Positions 39,764 through 49,444 of a DNA stretch of 62,303 bases are shown here, piece after piece (the stretch's first letter is position 1; each line of letters begins with the position of its first letter). Source of the stretch: Paraburkholderia sp. Tr-20389. Its GTDB lineage: Bacteria > Pseudomonadota > Gammaproteobacteria > Burkholderiales > Burkholderiaceae. Location of the stretch: positions 1 through 62,303 of the forward strand of contig NZ_JAAGPD010000060.1 of assembly GCF_017104565.1 (NCBI RefSeq). Reading direction: 5' to 3'. Under the pieces are notes generated by a model. The model was not told where the DNA came from and made no database searches. It saw only the letters and a list, made by a program, of their open reading frames with translations. The position numbers were made by a program, and so were the translations under genes.

Positions 39764-42700
39764 TCAACGCTGCATCGACTCCCACACCTTGTAAAGCCGC
39801 TTGACGGAGACGGGCATCGGCGTGCGCAGTTCCTGTGCGAACAACGACACGCGCAGTTCCTCCAGCAGCCAGCGGAACTCCGCGAGCCGCACGTCCGGCA
39901 CGCCGCCGCGCTGCGCGAGCGCGCGCTGGTAGTGCTGCGCGAGCGGCTGCAATTCGGCGAACTGACGGGCATCGCGCGCCGGGTCCGCTTTCAGCTTGTC
40001 GATGCGCAGCGCAATGCCCTTCAGATAGCGCGGGAAATGCGACAACTGCGCATACGGCGTATCGACGACGAAGCGTTTGCCGACCAGCGCGTCGAGCTGG
40101 CCTTGCATGTCGGCGTAAGCGGCCGCGAACGGCTTGGCCTGCGCGAGCTTTTTGACGACGGCCGAATACTCGCCAAGAATCTGTCCGACGAGCCGGGCAA
40201 TCTCTTGCGCCAGTAGGGTCAGCCGGCTGCGGCCTTCGTCCTTGCGCGCGTGGAAGCTGGCGTCGTCGGCGGGCAGCGGGTCCTGCAGGCACGCACGGTC
40301 GAGCGCCGTATCGATCAGCTGATCGCGCAGTTCTTCCTGCGTGCCACGCGGCATGAACTGCATCGCCATTTCGCGCAGGCCCGGCAGGTTCTTTTCGAGG
40401 TATTTGATCGGCTCGCGCAGTTGCAGGGCGAACAGCCGCCGCAGGCCCGCGCGATGAATCCGCGCCGCCTCGTCGGGCGAATCGAATACCTCCACGTCGC
40501 AATGCGTGCCGCGATCGACGAGCGCCGGATAACCGAACAGCGTCTGCCCGCCCCGCCGGATTTCCAGCAACTCGGGCAGCTTGCCGAAGTTCCACGTCGT
40601 CAAGTTTTCGTAGAGTGCCGTTGCGGGCGCCGCGGCGGCGTCGGCTGCCGTCGGCGTACGAGGTGCGGCGGACGCACCACGTCCAGCAGCGGACGCAGCA
40701 CCGCGCACAGGCGCATCGCCGCCCGAACCCGAACCCGCATTCGCCAGCGCCGCACCGGCCGCGCTCGTCGCGATCTTCTGAAACTGCTGCTGCGCCTGGC
40801 CGCCCAGCTCCGCGCGCAGTTGCGCGAGGTTGCGGCCCATCGCGAGCTGCCGCCCGTGCTCGTCGATGACCTTGAAGTTCATGAACAGATGCGGCGCGAG
40901 CGTCTCGAGCTTGTAGTCCGATTGCTTCGTCGCAACCTGCGTCTGCTCGCGCACGTCGGCGATCACGGTATCGAGCAGACCGCCCGCGCCAAAGCGCGGT
41001 CCGCTGTGCCGCTCGACGAATCCCGCCGCGTATTCCGGCAGCGGCACGACGTGGCGGCGCAGCTTCTGCGGCAGCGACTTGAGCAGCAGTTGGGTCTTTT
41101 CCTTCAGCATCCCCGGCACGAGCCATTCGACGCGCCGCGCATCCACCTGATTCAGCGCATACAAGGGCACCGCGAGCGTCACACCGTCGCGCGGCGAGCC
41201 CGGCTCGAAGTGGTACGTCAGCGCCATATCGACGCCCGCCATCGTCATCCGCTTCGGAAACAGATCCGTCGTGACGCCGGCGGCCTCATGGCGCATCAGA
41301 TCGTCGCGCGACAGATACAGCAGCCGCAGCTTGTCTTCCTGCTGCCCGCTCTTCTTCACTTCGTCGCGATACCAGCGTTCGAACGCGGCGCCCGTATGGA
41401 TGCCGTTCGGAATCGCCTGGTCGTAGAACGCATAGATCAGCTCGTCGTCGACCAGCACGTCCTGACGCCGCGACTTGTGTTCGAGCTGTTCGATATCCGC
41501 GAGCAGCTTGCGGTTATGCGCGAAGAACGCGAGCTTCGTGTCGAACTCGCCTTCCACAAGCGCGCCGCGGATGAACAGTTCGCGCGCGCGCGCCGGATCC
41601 TGCTTGCCGAAGCTGACGCGCCGCCGGTGATACACGGGCAAGCCGTACAGCATCGCGCGCTCGAACGCGGTCACCTGCGCGGAACGCTTTTCCCAATGCG
41701 GCTCGGAGAGCGACTTCTTCAACAGATGCGCGCCGACGCGCTCGACCCACTCCGGCTCGATCTTCGCGATACAGCGCGCGTACAGGCGGCTCGTCTCGAT
41801 GAGTTCGGCCGCCATCACCCACTTGCCCGCCTTCTTCACGAGCGCCGAGCCGGGCCACAGATAGAACTTGATGCCGCGTGCGCCGAGATAGTACGGCTCG
41901 TCGTCGGCTTTGAGGCCGATATTGCCGAGCAGGCCCGTCAGCAGCGCGAGATGGATCTGCTCGAAGGTCGCTTCACTCTCGTTCAGACGCCAGCCGTGCT
42001 CGCGCACCACCGTGAGCAGTTGCGAATGTACGTCGCGCCATTCGCGCAGACGCAGATGCGACAGGAAATTCTGACGGCAGGCGTCGGTCAACTGCTTGTT
42101 CGACTTTTTGTGCGCGACGGCCTCTTCGAACCACGTCCAGATTTTCAGCCATTGCAGGAACTCGGAGCGCTCGTCGGCGAACTTGCGGTGCGCCTGATCG
42201 GCCTGCTCCTGCGCGTCGATCGGGCGGTCGCGCGGATCTTGCACCGACAGTGCGCTCGCGATGATCAGCACTTCGCGCAGCGACAGCTGGTCGCGCGCGG
42301 CCAGAATCATCCGGCCGACGCGCGGATCGAGCGGCAGACGCGCCAGCTCACGGCCGAGCGGCGTGAGCGCGTTGTCGTCATCGACGGCACCGAGTTCATT
42401 CAGCAACTGATAGCCGTCGGCGATCGCGCGGCCTGGCGGAGGCTCGATGAACGGGAAGGTTTCGATCGCCGTCAGATGCAGCGACTTCATCCGCAAAATG
42501 ACGGCTGCCAGCGACGATCGCAGAATTTCCGGGTCCGTGAAGCGCACTCGCCCCTGGAAATCGGCTTCCTCGTATAAACGGATGCAAATGCCGTCGGCGA
42601 CCCGCCCGCAGCGCCCTGCTCGCTGGTTCGCGGCCGCCTGCGAAATCGACTCGACCTGCAACTGCTCGACCTTGTTGCGATACGAGTAGCGCTTCACGCG

Positions 42701-44131
42701 CGCGAGGCCCGTGTCGATCACATAGCGGATGCCCGGCACCGTCAGCGAGGTTTCCGCGACGTTGGTCGCGAGCACGATGCGCCGCGCGTTCGACGGCCGG
42801 AACACGCGTTCCTGCTCGGCCGCCGACAGCCGCGCGAACAGCGGCAGAATTTCCGTGTGCGGCGGATGGTGCTTGCGGAGCGCTTCCGCCGCGTCGCGAA
42901 TCTCGCGCTCGCCGGGCAGAAACACGAGCACGTCGCCGGGACCTTCGCGGCACAGTTCGTCGGCGGCTTCGACGATCGCGTCCATCAGGTCGCGGTCGGT
43001 CTCGCGCTGCGTTTTCGGACGATCCGGCCGCTCGCGGCCCGACGTCCCCTCGGCCGCTTTCACGGCAGGCGAATCTTCGGCGACGGGCCGGTAGCGCACC
43101 TCGACGGGATACAGCCGCCCGCTCACCTCGATCACGGGCGCCGGCTTCTCTTCGCTGCCGAAATGACGCGCGAAGCGATCGGCGTCGATCGTCGCCGAGG
43201 TCACGATCAGCTTCAGATCGGGCCGCTTCGGCAGGATCTCTTTCAGATAGCCGAGCAGAAAATCGATGTTCAGGCTGCGTTCGTGCGCCTCGTCGATGAT
43301 CAGCGTGTCGTACGCCTTCAGCAGCGGATCGGTCTGCGTTTCCGCGAGCAGAATGCCGTCCGTCATGAGCTTGACGGACGCGCCGGGCGAAAGATTATCG
43401 GTGAAGCGCACCTTGTAGCCGACCACTTCGCCGAACGGCGTGCCGAGTTCCTCGGCAATACGCCGCCCCGTCGCCGATGCCGCGATGCGGCGCGGCTGCG
43501 TGTGGCCGATCAACCCACTGCCGCCCGCGCCGAGTCCGCGTCCAAGCGCGAGGCAGATTTTCGGCAACTGTGTCGTCTTGCCCGAGCCCGTTTCGCCGCT
43601 GACAATCACGACCTGATGTCCTTCGATCGCGCGCGCAATTTCCTCGCGGCGGCCCGATACGGGCAGCGCTTCGGGGAACGTGATGGGCGGAATGGGGTTC
43701 GGCTCGACGACGCGTGCGGGCTTCCGCTGCTCGCGCGGCCCATTGCGCTGCTTGTCGGCGCCAGACTGATTGCCTGCGCGCGCACGGCCTTCCGAACCCG
43801 TCTGCGGGCGCGCCGCGCCGCTTGCCGGATTCGTTCCGCCGCGCTTGCCCTGCTGGTCCCGCCGCACGTTCTCCGCGCGATTCTGCGGTTCGCGCGGGCC
43901 GCTTTTGGCCGCGCCCGCGCTTTCGTGTCTCGTCGCGTCACCGTGCGTGGAAGCGCCCGTAAGCGGCGCATTCGCAACATTCACGGAATCGTCACGGCGA
44001 GGCGCGTCGCCGCGCGCCTCGTGCGTCGCGTGCCGATGGCCGCGCGGCGCAGGGTTCGCAGCGTCTTTCGCGGTATCGGACGAAGCGTTTTTCGTATCGG
44101 CTCCAGCGGAGCTTTTGGGTACATTCGACAT
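39764..44131 (-). CDS. hrpA: ATP-dependent RNA helicase HrpA
   Basis: A 1455-aa DEAH-box helicase. After about 150 low-complexity residues come Walker A GETGSGKTTQLP, DEAH (IIDEAHERSLN), SATIDADRF, VFLPGEREI and QRAGRCGRV, then the HA2/OB region and the long C-terminal HrpA domain. The longer N-terminus (Ala/Arg/Asn-rich, with RDQQGKRGG) is typical of Burkholderia forms and may be disordered. ATG 44131 has no ribosome site and stands ten bases from a TATAAT, suggesting a leaderless mRNA. Confidence 0.95.
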   Translation of the reverse strand: MSNVPKSSAGADTKNASSDTAKDAANPAPRGHRHATHEARGDAPRRDDSVNVANAPLTGASTHGDATRHESAGAAKSGPREPQNRAENVRRDQQGKRGGTNPASGAARPQTGSEGRARAGNQSGADKQRNGPREQRKPARVVEPNPIPPITFPEALPVSGRREEIARAIEGHQVVIVSGETGSGKTTQLPKICLALGRGLGAGGSGLIGHTQPRRIAASATGRRIAEELGTPFGEVVGYKVRFTDNLSPGASVKLMTDGILLAETQTDPLLKAYDTLIIDEAHERSLNIDFLLGYLKEILPKRPDLKLIVTSATIDADRFARHFGSEEKPAPVIEVSGRLYPVEVRYRPVAEDSPAVKAAEGTSGRERPDRPKTQRETDRDLMDAIVEAADELCREGPGDVLVFLPGEREIRDAAEALRKHHPPHTEILPLFARLSAAEQERVFRPSNARRIVLATNVAETSLTVPGIRYVIDTGLARVKRYSYRNKVEQLQVESISQAAANQRAGRCGRVADGICIRLYEEADFQGRVRFTDPEILRSSLAAVILRMKSLHLTAIETFPFIEPPPGRAIADGYQLLNELGAVDDDNALTPLGRELARLPLDPRVGRMILAARDQLSLREVLIIASALSVQDPRDRPIDAQEQADQAHRKFADERSEFLQWLKIWTWFEEAVAHKKSNKQLTDACRQNFLSHLRLREWRDVHSQLLTVVREHGWRLNESEATFEQIHLALLTGLLGNIGLKADDEPYYLGARGIKFYLWPGSALVKKAGKWVMAAELIETSRLYARCIAKIEPEWVERVGAHLLKKSLSEPHWEKRSAQVTAFERAMLYGLPVYHRRRVSFGKQDPARARELFIRGALVEGEFDTKLAFFAHNRKLLADIEQLEHKSRRQDVLVDDELIYAFYDQAIPNGIHTGAAFERWYRDEVKKSGQQEDKLRLLYLSRDDLMRHEAAGVTTDLFPKRMTMAGVDMALTYHFEPGSPRDGVTLAVPLYALNQVDARRVEWLVPGMLKEKTQLLLKSLPQKLRRHVVPLPEYAAGFVERHSGPRFGAGGLLDTVIADVREQTQVATKQSDYKLETLAPHLFMNFKVIDEHGRQLAMGRNLAQLRAELGGQAQQQFQKIATSAAGAALANAGSGSGGDAPVRGAASAAGRGASAAPRTPTAADAAAAPATALYENLTTWNFGKLPELLEIRRGGQTLFGYPALVDRGTHCDVEVFDSPDEAARIHRAGLRRLFALQLREPIKYLEKNLPGLREMAMQFMPRGTQEELRDQLIDTALDRACLQDPLPADDASFHARKDEGRSRLTLLAQEIARLVGQILGEYSAVVKKLAQAKPFAAAYADMQGQLDALVGKRFVVDTPYAQLSHFPRYLKGIALRIDKLKADPARDARQFAELQPLAQHYQRALAQRGGVPDVRLAEFRWLLEELRVSLFAQELRTPMPVSVKRLYKVWESMQR

Positions 44132-44154
44132 GGGGGCGCATTATAATCCGGGGC
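44132..44154. promoter_or_regulatory. Bidirectional hrpA/argA promoter with overlapping -10 boxes
   Basis: Only 23 bp separate the two start codons. TATAAT is present on the plus strand at 44142-44147 and on the minus strand at 44140-44145. Expected start points, about seven bases downstream, fall at or within two bases of both ATGs. No clear -35 boxes; weak TTTGGG on the minus side inside argA. Confidence 0.72.
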
Positions 44155-45534
44155 ATGAATTCCCAAACCGACCTCGTCCCCTCGCCCGCCTCAGCACCGG
44201 CACCGTCCGGCGACGCGGAAACCCTGTTGCAGCACGCGCAATTCGTCGACTGGATGCGATCGGTCGCGCCGTACATCCACGCGTTCCGAAACAAGACGTT
44301 TGTCGTCGGCTTCGGCGGCGAGGTCGTGCATCAGGGTCTGCTCAACGCGCTCGTGTCGGATATCGCGCTGTTGCAGGCGATGGGTATCCAGATCGTGCTC
44401 GTGCATGGCTCGCGTCCGCAAGTGGAAGAGCAGATGAGCCTGCACGGCGTCGAATCCGAGTTTTCGCACGGCATGCGCATCACCAATGCGCGCGCGCTCG
44501 AATCCGCGAAGGAAGCGGCGGGCGAAGTGCGTCTCGACATCGAGGCCGCGATCAGCCAGGGTCTGCCGAACACGCCGATGGCGCACGCGCACATCAGCGT
44601 CGTGTCGGGCAACTTCGTGACGGCGCGCCCGGTCGGCATTCTCGACGGGGTCGATTTCCAGCACACGGGTGTCGTGCGCAAGATCGATGCCGAGTCGATC
44701 CGCCAGTCGCTCGCGAGCGGCAAGATCGTGCTGCTCTCCCCGCTCGGCTTTTCGCCGACGGGAGAAGCGTTCAATCTGTCGATGGAAGACGTCGCGTCGG
44801 CCGCCGCGATCGCCCTGCGTGCCGACAAGATCGTGTTCCTCACCGAAACGGAAGGCCTGCTCGACGAAGAGAGCGCGCTGATCCGCGAACTCTCGCTCGA
44901 CGACGCCTACCGTTTGCATGAAAGCGGCGCGGTAACGGGCGACGCAGGCTTCTATCTCAAGCACTCCATTCGCGCATGCCGCGGCGGCGTCGCGCGGGCG
45001 CACATCATTCCGTATGCACTCGACGGCAGCCTGCTGCTGGAACTGTTCTTGCACGACGGCGTCGGCACGATGATCTCGTACGAGAACCTCGAAAGTCTGC
45101 GCGAAGCCACGCCGGACGACGTCGGCGGCATCCTCACGCTGATCGAGCCGCTGGAAAGCGACGGCACGCTCGTGCGACGTGGACGCCACCAGATCGAACG
45201 AGACATCGACCATTTCTCGGTGATCGAGCACGATGGCGTGCTGTTCGGCTGCGCGGCGCTTTATCCGTACCCACAGGAGCGCATCGGCGAAATGGCCTGC
45301 CTGACGGTCGCGCCGGAAGCGCAAGGCTCGGGCGACGGCGAACGGCTCCTCAAGCGCGTCGAGCAGCGCGCGCGGGCGCGCGGACTCACGCGTATCTTCG
45401 TGCTGACGACACGTACCGAACACTGGTTCCTCAAGCGCGGCTTCGTGAAGGTCACGGTCGACGACCTCCCCGAAGACCGCCGCCGCCTTTACAACTGGCA
45501 GCGTAAGTCGCTCGTGCTGATGAAACAGCTCTGA
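44155..45534 (+). CDS. argA: N-acetylglutamate synthase
   Basis: A 459-aa enzyme of arginine synthesis, combining an amino-acid-kinase domain (VVGFGGEVVHQGLL, VLVHGSRPQVEEQM, ILLxx-type NALVSDIALLQ) with a C-terminal GNAT acetyltransferase domain (EMACLTVAPEAQGSGDGERLL). The first residues before FVDWMRSVAPYIHAFRNK are variable. No ribosome site precedes ATG 44155; the mRNA may start at or next to the A of ATG. The yggX-like gene follows after 71 bp. Confidence 0.95.
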   Translation: MNSQTDLVPSPASAPAPSGDAETLLQHAQFVDWMRSVAPYIHAFRNKTFVVGFGGEVVHQGLLNALVSDIALLQAMGIQIVLVHGSRPQVEEQMSLHGVESEFSHGMRITNARALESAKEAAGEVRLDIEAAISQGLPNTPMAHAHISVVSGNFVTARPVGILDGVDFQHTGVVRKIDAESIRQSLASGKIVLLSPLGFSPTGEAFNLSMEDVASAAAIALRADKIVFLTETEGLLDEESALIRELSLDDAYRLHESGAVTGDAGFYLKHSIRACRGGVARAHIIPYALDGSLLLELFLHDGVGTMISYENLESLREATPDDVGGILTLIEPLESDGTLVRRGRHQIERDIDHFSVIEHDGVLFGCAALYPYPQERIGEMACLTVAPEAQGSGDGERLLKRVEQRARARGLTRIFVLTTRTEHWFLKRGFVKVTVDDLPEDRRRLYNWQRKSLVLMKQL

Positions 45535-45605
45535 GCGGAAACAGCTCTGAGCGCGCACAATAACGCCGCGACGCCGTTACATATCGATTACAGGAGAAGC
45601 ACAGC

Positions 45606-45881
45606 ATGACTCGCATGGTTCAATGCACGAAGCTCGGCAAGGAAGCCGAAGGTCTCGATTTCCCGCCGCTGCCGGGCGAACTCGGCAAACGGATCTACGA
45701 GAGCATTTCGAAGGAAGCATGGCAGCAATGGCTCAAGCAGCAGACCATGCTGATCAACGAAAACCGCCTGAACATGGCCGATCCGCGTGCGCGCCAGTAC
45801 CTGATGAAGCAGACGGAGAAGTTCTTCTTCGGCGAAGGCGCCGATCAGGCTTCGGGCTACGTGCCGCCGGCACAAAGCTGA
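45606..45881 (+). CDS. yggX: Probable Fe(2+)-trafficking protein, YggX family
   Basis: A 91-aa protein of the YggX family, which protects Fe-S clusters and helps iron handling. Motifs: [17 protein letters not shown] with the conserved Cys7, [30 protein letters not shown] and [11 protein letters not shown] 45606 has CAGGAGAAG upstream. A strong bidirectional terminator follows. Confidence 0.95.
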   Translation: MTRMVQCTKLGKEAEGLDFPPLPGELGKRIYESISKEAWQQWLKQQTMLINENRLNMADPRARQYLMKQTEKFFFGEGADQASGYVPPAQS

Positions 45882-45912
45882 CCCGCTGCTGCGGACATCT
45901 GTCCCGCCCCCG

Positions 45913-45943
45913 AAAAATCCGCGCTCGATGCGCGGATTTTTTT
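45913..45943. terminator. Terminator after yggX
   Basis: AAAAATCCGCG / CGCGGATTTTTTT with a 7-nt loop; T-runs on both strands. Confidence 0.9.
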
Positions 45944-46624
45944 CGCCTGCGTTCCGGCGCGCCGCCCCGCCGCCCGCGTCCGGAAATTGAACGAAACTGT
46001 TAATCGGAAGCCCTCTTTTCGGCACCCGCCGAATTCCCGCAATCCCCCGCCAGGCAACGGATTGCGCGCGTTGAGCAAAAGCCCGCCGGACGGGCGGTTT
46101 GCACGATCCTCGCTTATCGTGCTATCATGTTCTTCGTTCTAACTGCATTAACCCTTCATTCGCGTTCAGTTCATTTCCCGGCATGGCGTTTTTCGCTGTA
46201 TTGGTCCGGGTAGGAATTGGATTGTTTTTATACAAGAAGGCTTGTCGGTTGTTTCGTTGCAAGTCGCGCCAGGTTGATTGGCGCGATCCGGAGCGACGCC
46301 TCGCCGGCCTTTTTCGTTTCAAGCCTTTTCAAGCGGCGTCAGCGCATTCCGTGCGCGAGCGTCCTCCGGTATCTGCCCCCCTGCAAGGCCACGCGGATAC
46401 CAACGTTTAGCAGCAACCGATGAGTGCATTTTCGCGACGACCTTCGCGATGCACGGGCGTTACTTTTTCTGCGCGAATGTTATGAACGTTGCGCAGTGCG
46501 CCTTTGCGCGGTCCGTGCCAGGCAGCCTCCTGCTGCCACGCCTTTGACCGCTCGCGAAACTGCACTTTCCAGCAATCCGTGGCGGAGCGCTTCGCGTTCG
46601 GCCGCAGTCATAGGAGCATTAACC
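45944..46624 (+). promoter_or_regulatory. proP promoter and long leader
   Basis: TTGCAC (46099-46104), an 18-bp spacer and TATCAT (46123-46128) form a good sigma-70 promoter. It would give a leader of about 490 nt before the TTG start at 46625. The leader contains a perfect 8-bp hairpin TCGCGCCA / TGGCGCGA at 46264-46286. No coding frame here has a ribosome site and family resemblance. Confidence 0.5.
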
Positions 46625-48094
46625 TTGACCGCTTCCAGCAACGGCTTCTGGCGACAAAAGAACAACGACAACAGCCTGACTCTCGATGACATCACGGTCG
46701 TCGACAACTCCCTTCTCAAGCGTGCCGTCGGCGCCATGGCGCTCGGCAACGCGATGGAATGGTTCGACTTCGGCGTGTACAGCTACATCGCCGTCACCCT
46801 CGGCAAAGTGTTCTTCCCGTCGAGCAGCCCGTCGGCGCAGTTGATCGCGACCTTCGGCACGTTCGCGGCCGCGTTCCTCGTGCGCCCGATCGGCGGCATG
46901 GTGTTCGGGCCGCTCGGCGACCGGATCGGCCGCCAGCGCGTACTCGCGATGACGATGATCATGATGGCCGTCGGCACGTTCGCGATCGGTCTGATTCCGA
47001 GCTACGGCTCGATCGGCATTTTCGCGCCCGCGCTGCTGCTCGTCGCGCGTCTCGTGCAGGGCTTTTCGACAGGTGGTGAATACGGCGGTGCGGCGACCTT
47101 CATCGCCGAGTTCGCGACGGACCGCCGTCGCGGTTTCGCGGGCAGCTTCCTCGAGTTCGGCACGCTGGTCGGTTATATCCTCGGCGCGGGCACCGTGGCC
47201 GTGCTGACGGCTTCGCTGTCGCAGGAAGCCCTGCTGTCGTGGGGCTGGCGTGTGCCGTTCTTCATCGCGGGTCCACTGGGTCTGGTCGGCCTGTACATCC
47301 GGATGAAGCTCGAAGAAACGCCTGCGTTCAAGAAAGAAGCGGAAGCGCGTGAAGCCGACGAGAAGTCGCGTCCGAAGCAGAGCTTCATGGAGCTGCTCGC
47401 GCAGCAGTGGAAGCCGCTGCTGCAATGCGTCGGCCTCGTGCTGATCTTCAACGTGACCGACTACATGGCGCTGTCGTATCTGCCGAGCTATCTGTCGGCG
47501 ACGCTGCACTTCAACGAATCGCACGGTCTGTTCCTCGTGCTGGCCGTGATGGTGCTGATGATGCCGATGACGCTCTACGCGGGCCATCTGTCGGACAAGA
47601 TCGGCCGCAAGCCTGTGATGCTGCTCGGCTGCGTGGGTCTGTTCGTGCTGTCGATTCCGGCGCTGCTGCTGATCCGTACGGGCGCCGTGCTGCCCGTGTT
47701 CGGCGGCCTGCTGATTCTCGGTGCATTGCTGTCGACGTTCACGGGCGTGATGCCGTCGTCGCTGCCCGCCCTCTTCCCGACGAAGATCCGCTACGGCGCG
47801 CTGGCGATCGGCTTCAACGTGTCGGTATCGCTGTTCGGCGGCACGACGCCGCTGGTGACGGCATGGCTGGTGGACCGCACCGGCAACCTCATGATGCCTG
47901 CGTACTACCTGATGGGCGCGTCGATCATCGGCATCGTCTCCGTGCTCGCATTGCGCGAAACGGCTCGCAAGCCGCTGCTCGGCTCGGGCCCGTGTGTCGC
48001 GACGCGTGCGGAAGCGCATGCCGTGCTGCGTGGCGAACGCGAAGCTGCGGAAATCGAAGAAGCGTACGCAGCTGCCGCAACGGCGCGTGCATAA
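46625..48094 (+). CDS. proP: ProP-like proline/betaine MFS symporter
   Basis: A 489-aa 12-helix transporter close to E. coli ProP along its length: GNAMEWFDFGVYSYIAVTLGKVFFP, GPLGDRIGRQRVLA (MFS signature), GFSTGGEYGGAATFIAEF, SWGWRVPFFIAGPLGLVGLYIR and GVMPSSLPALFPTKIRY. The start is a TTG at 46625 with TAGGAG nine bases upstream; an in-frame extension lacks conservation. The tail (AEIEEAYAAAATARA) is shorter than in E. coli and lacks its antiparallel coiled coil, so osmosensing may differ. Confidence 0.88.
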   Translation: MTASSNGFWRQKNNDNSLTLDDITVVDNSLLKRAVGAMALGNAMEWFDFGVYSYIAVTLGKVFFPSSSPSAQLIATFGTFAAAFLVRPIGGMVFGPLGDRIGRQRVLAMTMIMMAVGTFAIGLIPSYGSIGIFAPALLLVARLVQGFSTGGEYGGAATFIAEFATDRRRGFAGSFLEFGTLVGYILGAGTVAVLTASLSQEALLSWGWRVPFFIAGPLGLVGLYIRMKLEETPAFKKEAEAREADEKSRPKQSFMELLAQQWKPLLQCVGLVLIFNVTDYMALSYLPSYLSATLHFNESHGLFLVLAVMVLMMPMTLYAGHLSDKIGRKPVMLLGCVGLFVLSIPALLLIRTGAVLPVFGGLLILGALLSTFTGVMPSSLPALFPTKIRYGALAIGFNVSVSLFGGTTPLVTAWLVDRTGNLMMPAYYLMGASIIGIVSVLALRETARKPLLGSGPCVATRAEAHAVLRGEREAAEIEEAYAAAATARA

Positions 48095-48120
48095 GCGAGC
48101 CGCAAGTCTCGCAGCGACTG

Positions 48121-48152
48121 AAACGGGTCAGCTTCGGCTGACCCGTTTTTTT
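48121..48152. terminator. Terminator between proP and the phosphoesterase gene
   Basis: AAACGGGTCAGC / GCTGACCCGTTT with a TTCG loop and a T-run on the plus side. It reaches the stop codon of the convergent gene. Confidence 0.92.
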
Positions 48153-48633
48153 ATGCCGTCAGCGTTTGCAACGTGGCTTCGACGTTCGCGCCTTCGATCG
48201 TCAGCATGCCGGCGGAGATTGGCAGCTTGAAACGTCGCGGCCCCGCGCTGCCGGGATTGACGAACAGCACGCCGTCGCGCTCGACGATCAGCGGCTTGTG
48301 GGAATGCCCCGTCACGACGACGTGCACGCCTGCCTCATGCAGATTGCGTGGCACGTCGGCGATATCGTGAACGACGAAGATCTTCACCTGCTGCACGTCG
48401 AGCGTCGCGTGCAGCGGGATCGACGTGGCCCATTCGCCCACGTCGTTGTTGCCGCGCACGACCGTCAGCGGCGCGATCGATACGAGCGCATCGAGCACCG
48501 CCTGATTGCAGATGTCGCCCGCGTGGACGATCGCATCGCATCCCGCGAGCCACGCTAGCGCTTCGGGACGCACGAGATTGTGCGTGTCCGAAATCAGACC
48601 GATACGGGATGACTGTGCGCGCCGCTTGACCAT
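48151..48633 (-). CDS. YfcE/MJ0936-type metallophosphoesterase
   Basis: A 160-aa calcineurin-like phosphodiesterase. Metal motifs: GLISDTHN, HAGDI, VRGNND, GHSHKP. The N-terminus MVKRRAQSSR is basic. Length fits small bacterial phosphodiesterases of the YfcE/MJ0936 group. Physiological substrate unknown. Start 48633 lacks a strong ribosome site. Confidence 0.9.
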   Translation of the reverse strand: MVKRRAQSSRIGLISDTHNLVRPEALAWLAGCDAIVHAGDICNQAVLDALVSIAPLTVVRGNNDVGEWATSIPLHATLDVQQVKIFVVHDIADVPRNLHEAGVHVVVTGHSHKPLIVERDGVLFVNPGSAGPRRFKLPISAGMLTIEGANVEATLQTLTA

Positions 48634-48652
48634 CGTGCGTTCCTGACGAATT

Positions 48653-49441
48653 TCAATCGAGCGCGGCGAGTGGCGCGCGCGACTTGTGCGCCATCGCGAC
48701 CAGCCGCTTCGTCGCGCCCTGCACGAGCACCGACACCATTGCGCCGCACGCGAAGGCGGGCAGCACGCCGAGCGTCGGCAGCGTCAACGCGACAATCGAG
48801 AAGAACGCCGCGAACGACGCGCGCCCGATCACCATACCGCGCATCAGCAACGCGACAAAAGGCGCACCGTGCGCGCGCTGCGCCGACACGGCGAGCACGA
48901 TGCCGAGCAGTGGAAACACCGACAGCACACCGCTCCACGCCGCGCCCATCGACGCGGACAGCGTTGTCACCGCGAGCGTCAGCAACGCGCCCGCGAGCAT
49001 GCGCAACGCGAGATCGGCGAAACCGGCACGCCCCGCAGGCACTGCGCCTTCGACACGCGGCAAGCCGGCCTGCGACACGGCAACGGCGGCACACGCCACC
49101 GCCAGCGACCATGCAAGCCCCAAGGGCAGATGCGTAAGCAGCACGGCGACCAAAGCCCACGCAAGCAAGCCCGCGAACAACGCCACCCACCAGCGGCTCA
49201 CGCGGCACGTCCACGCATACGCGAAGTTGAATGCTTCCGATGCAGCAATGGCCGCAATCGACGCAGCCGATGCCTGCGCCGCGAATGCCGGTCCACGCTC
49301 CAGCGCGAGCAGCAGCACGATCGGCCCCGCGACGACCGGCAATCCCGCCAGCCAGCCCGCGACCGACGGCCCCCACACGCGCCCCGCCATCGTCAGCGCG
49401 GCGAGGAAACCCGGAACGAGCGCGAGCTTCAGCGCGAGCAT
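48653..49441 (-). CDS. Hypothetical polytopic membrane protein
   Basis: A 262-aa protein with about seven or eight hydrophobic helices (for example LPVVAGPIVLLLALERG, WVALFAGLLAWALVAVLL, SFAAFFSIVALTLPTLGVLPAF) and many Ala residues. Not recognised. It follows the TMEM175-like gene by three bases and reads the same way, so the two are co-transcribed. Confidence 0.72.
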   Translation of the reverse strand: MLALKLALVPGFLAALTMAGRVWGPSVAGWLAGLPVVAGPIVLLLALERGPAFAAQASAASIAAIAASEAFNFAYAWTCRVSRWWVALFAGLLAWALVAVLLTHLPLGLAWSLAVACAAVAVSQAGLPRVEGAVPAGRAGFADLALRMLAGALLTLAVTTLSASMGAAWSGVLSVFPLLGIVLAVSAQRAHGAPFVALLMRGMVIGRASFAAFFSIVALTLPTLGVLPAFACGAMVSVLVQGATKRLVAMAHKSRAPLAALD

Positions 49442-49444
49442 CGG

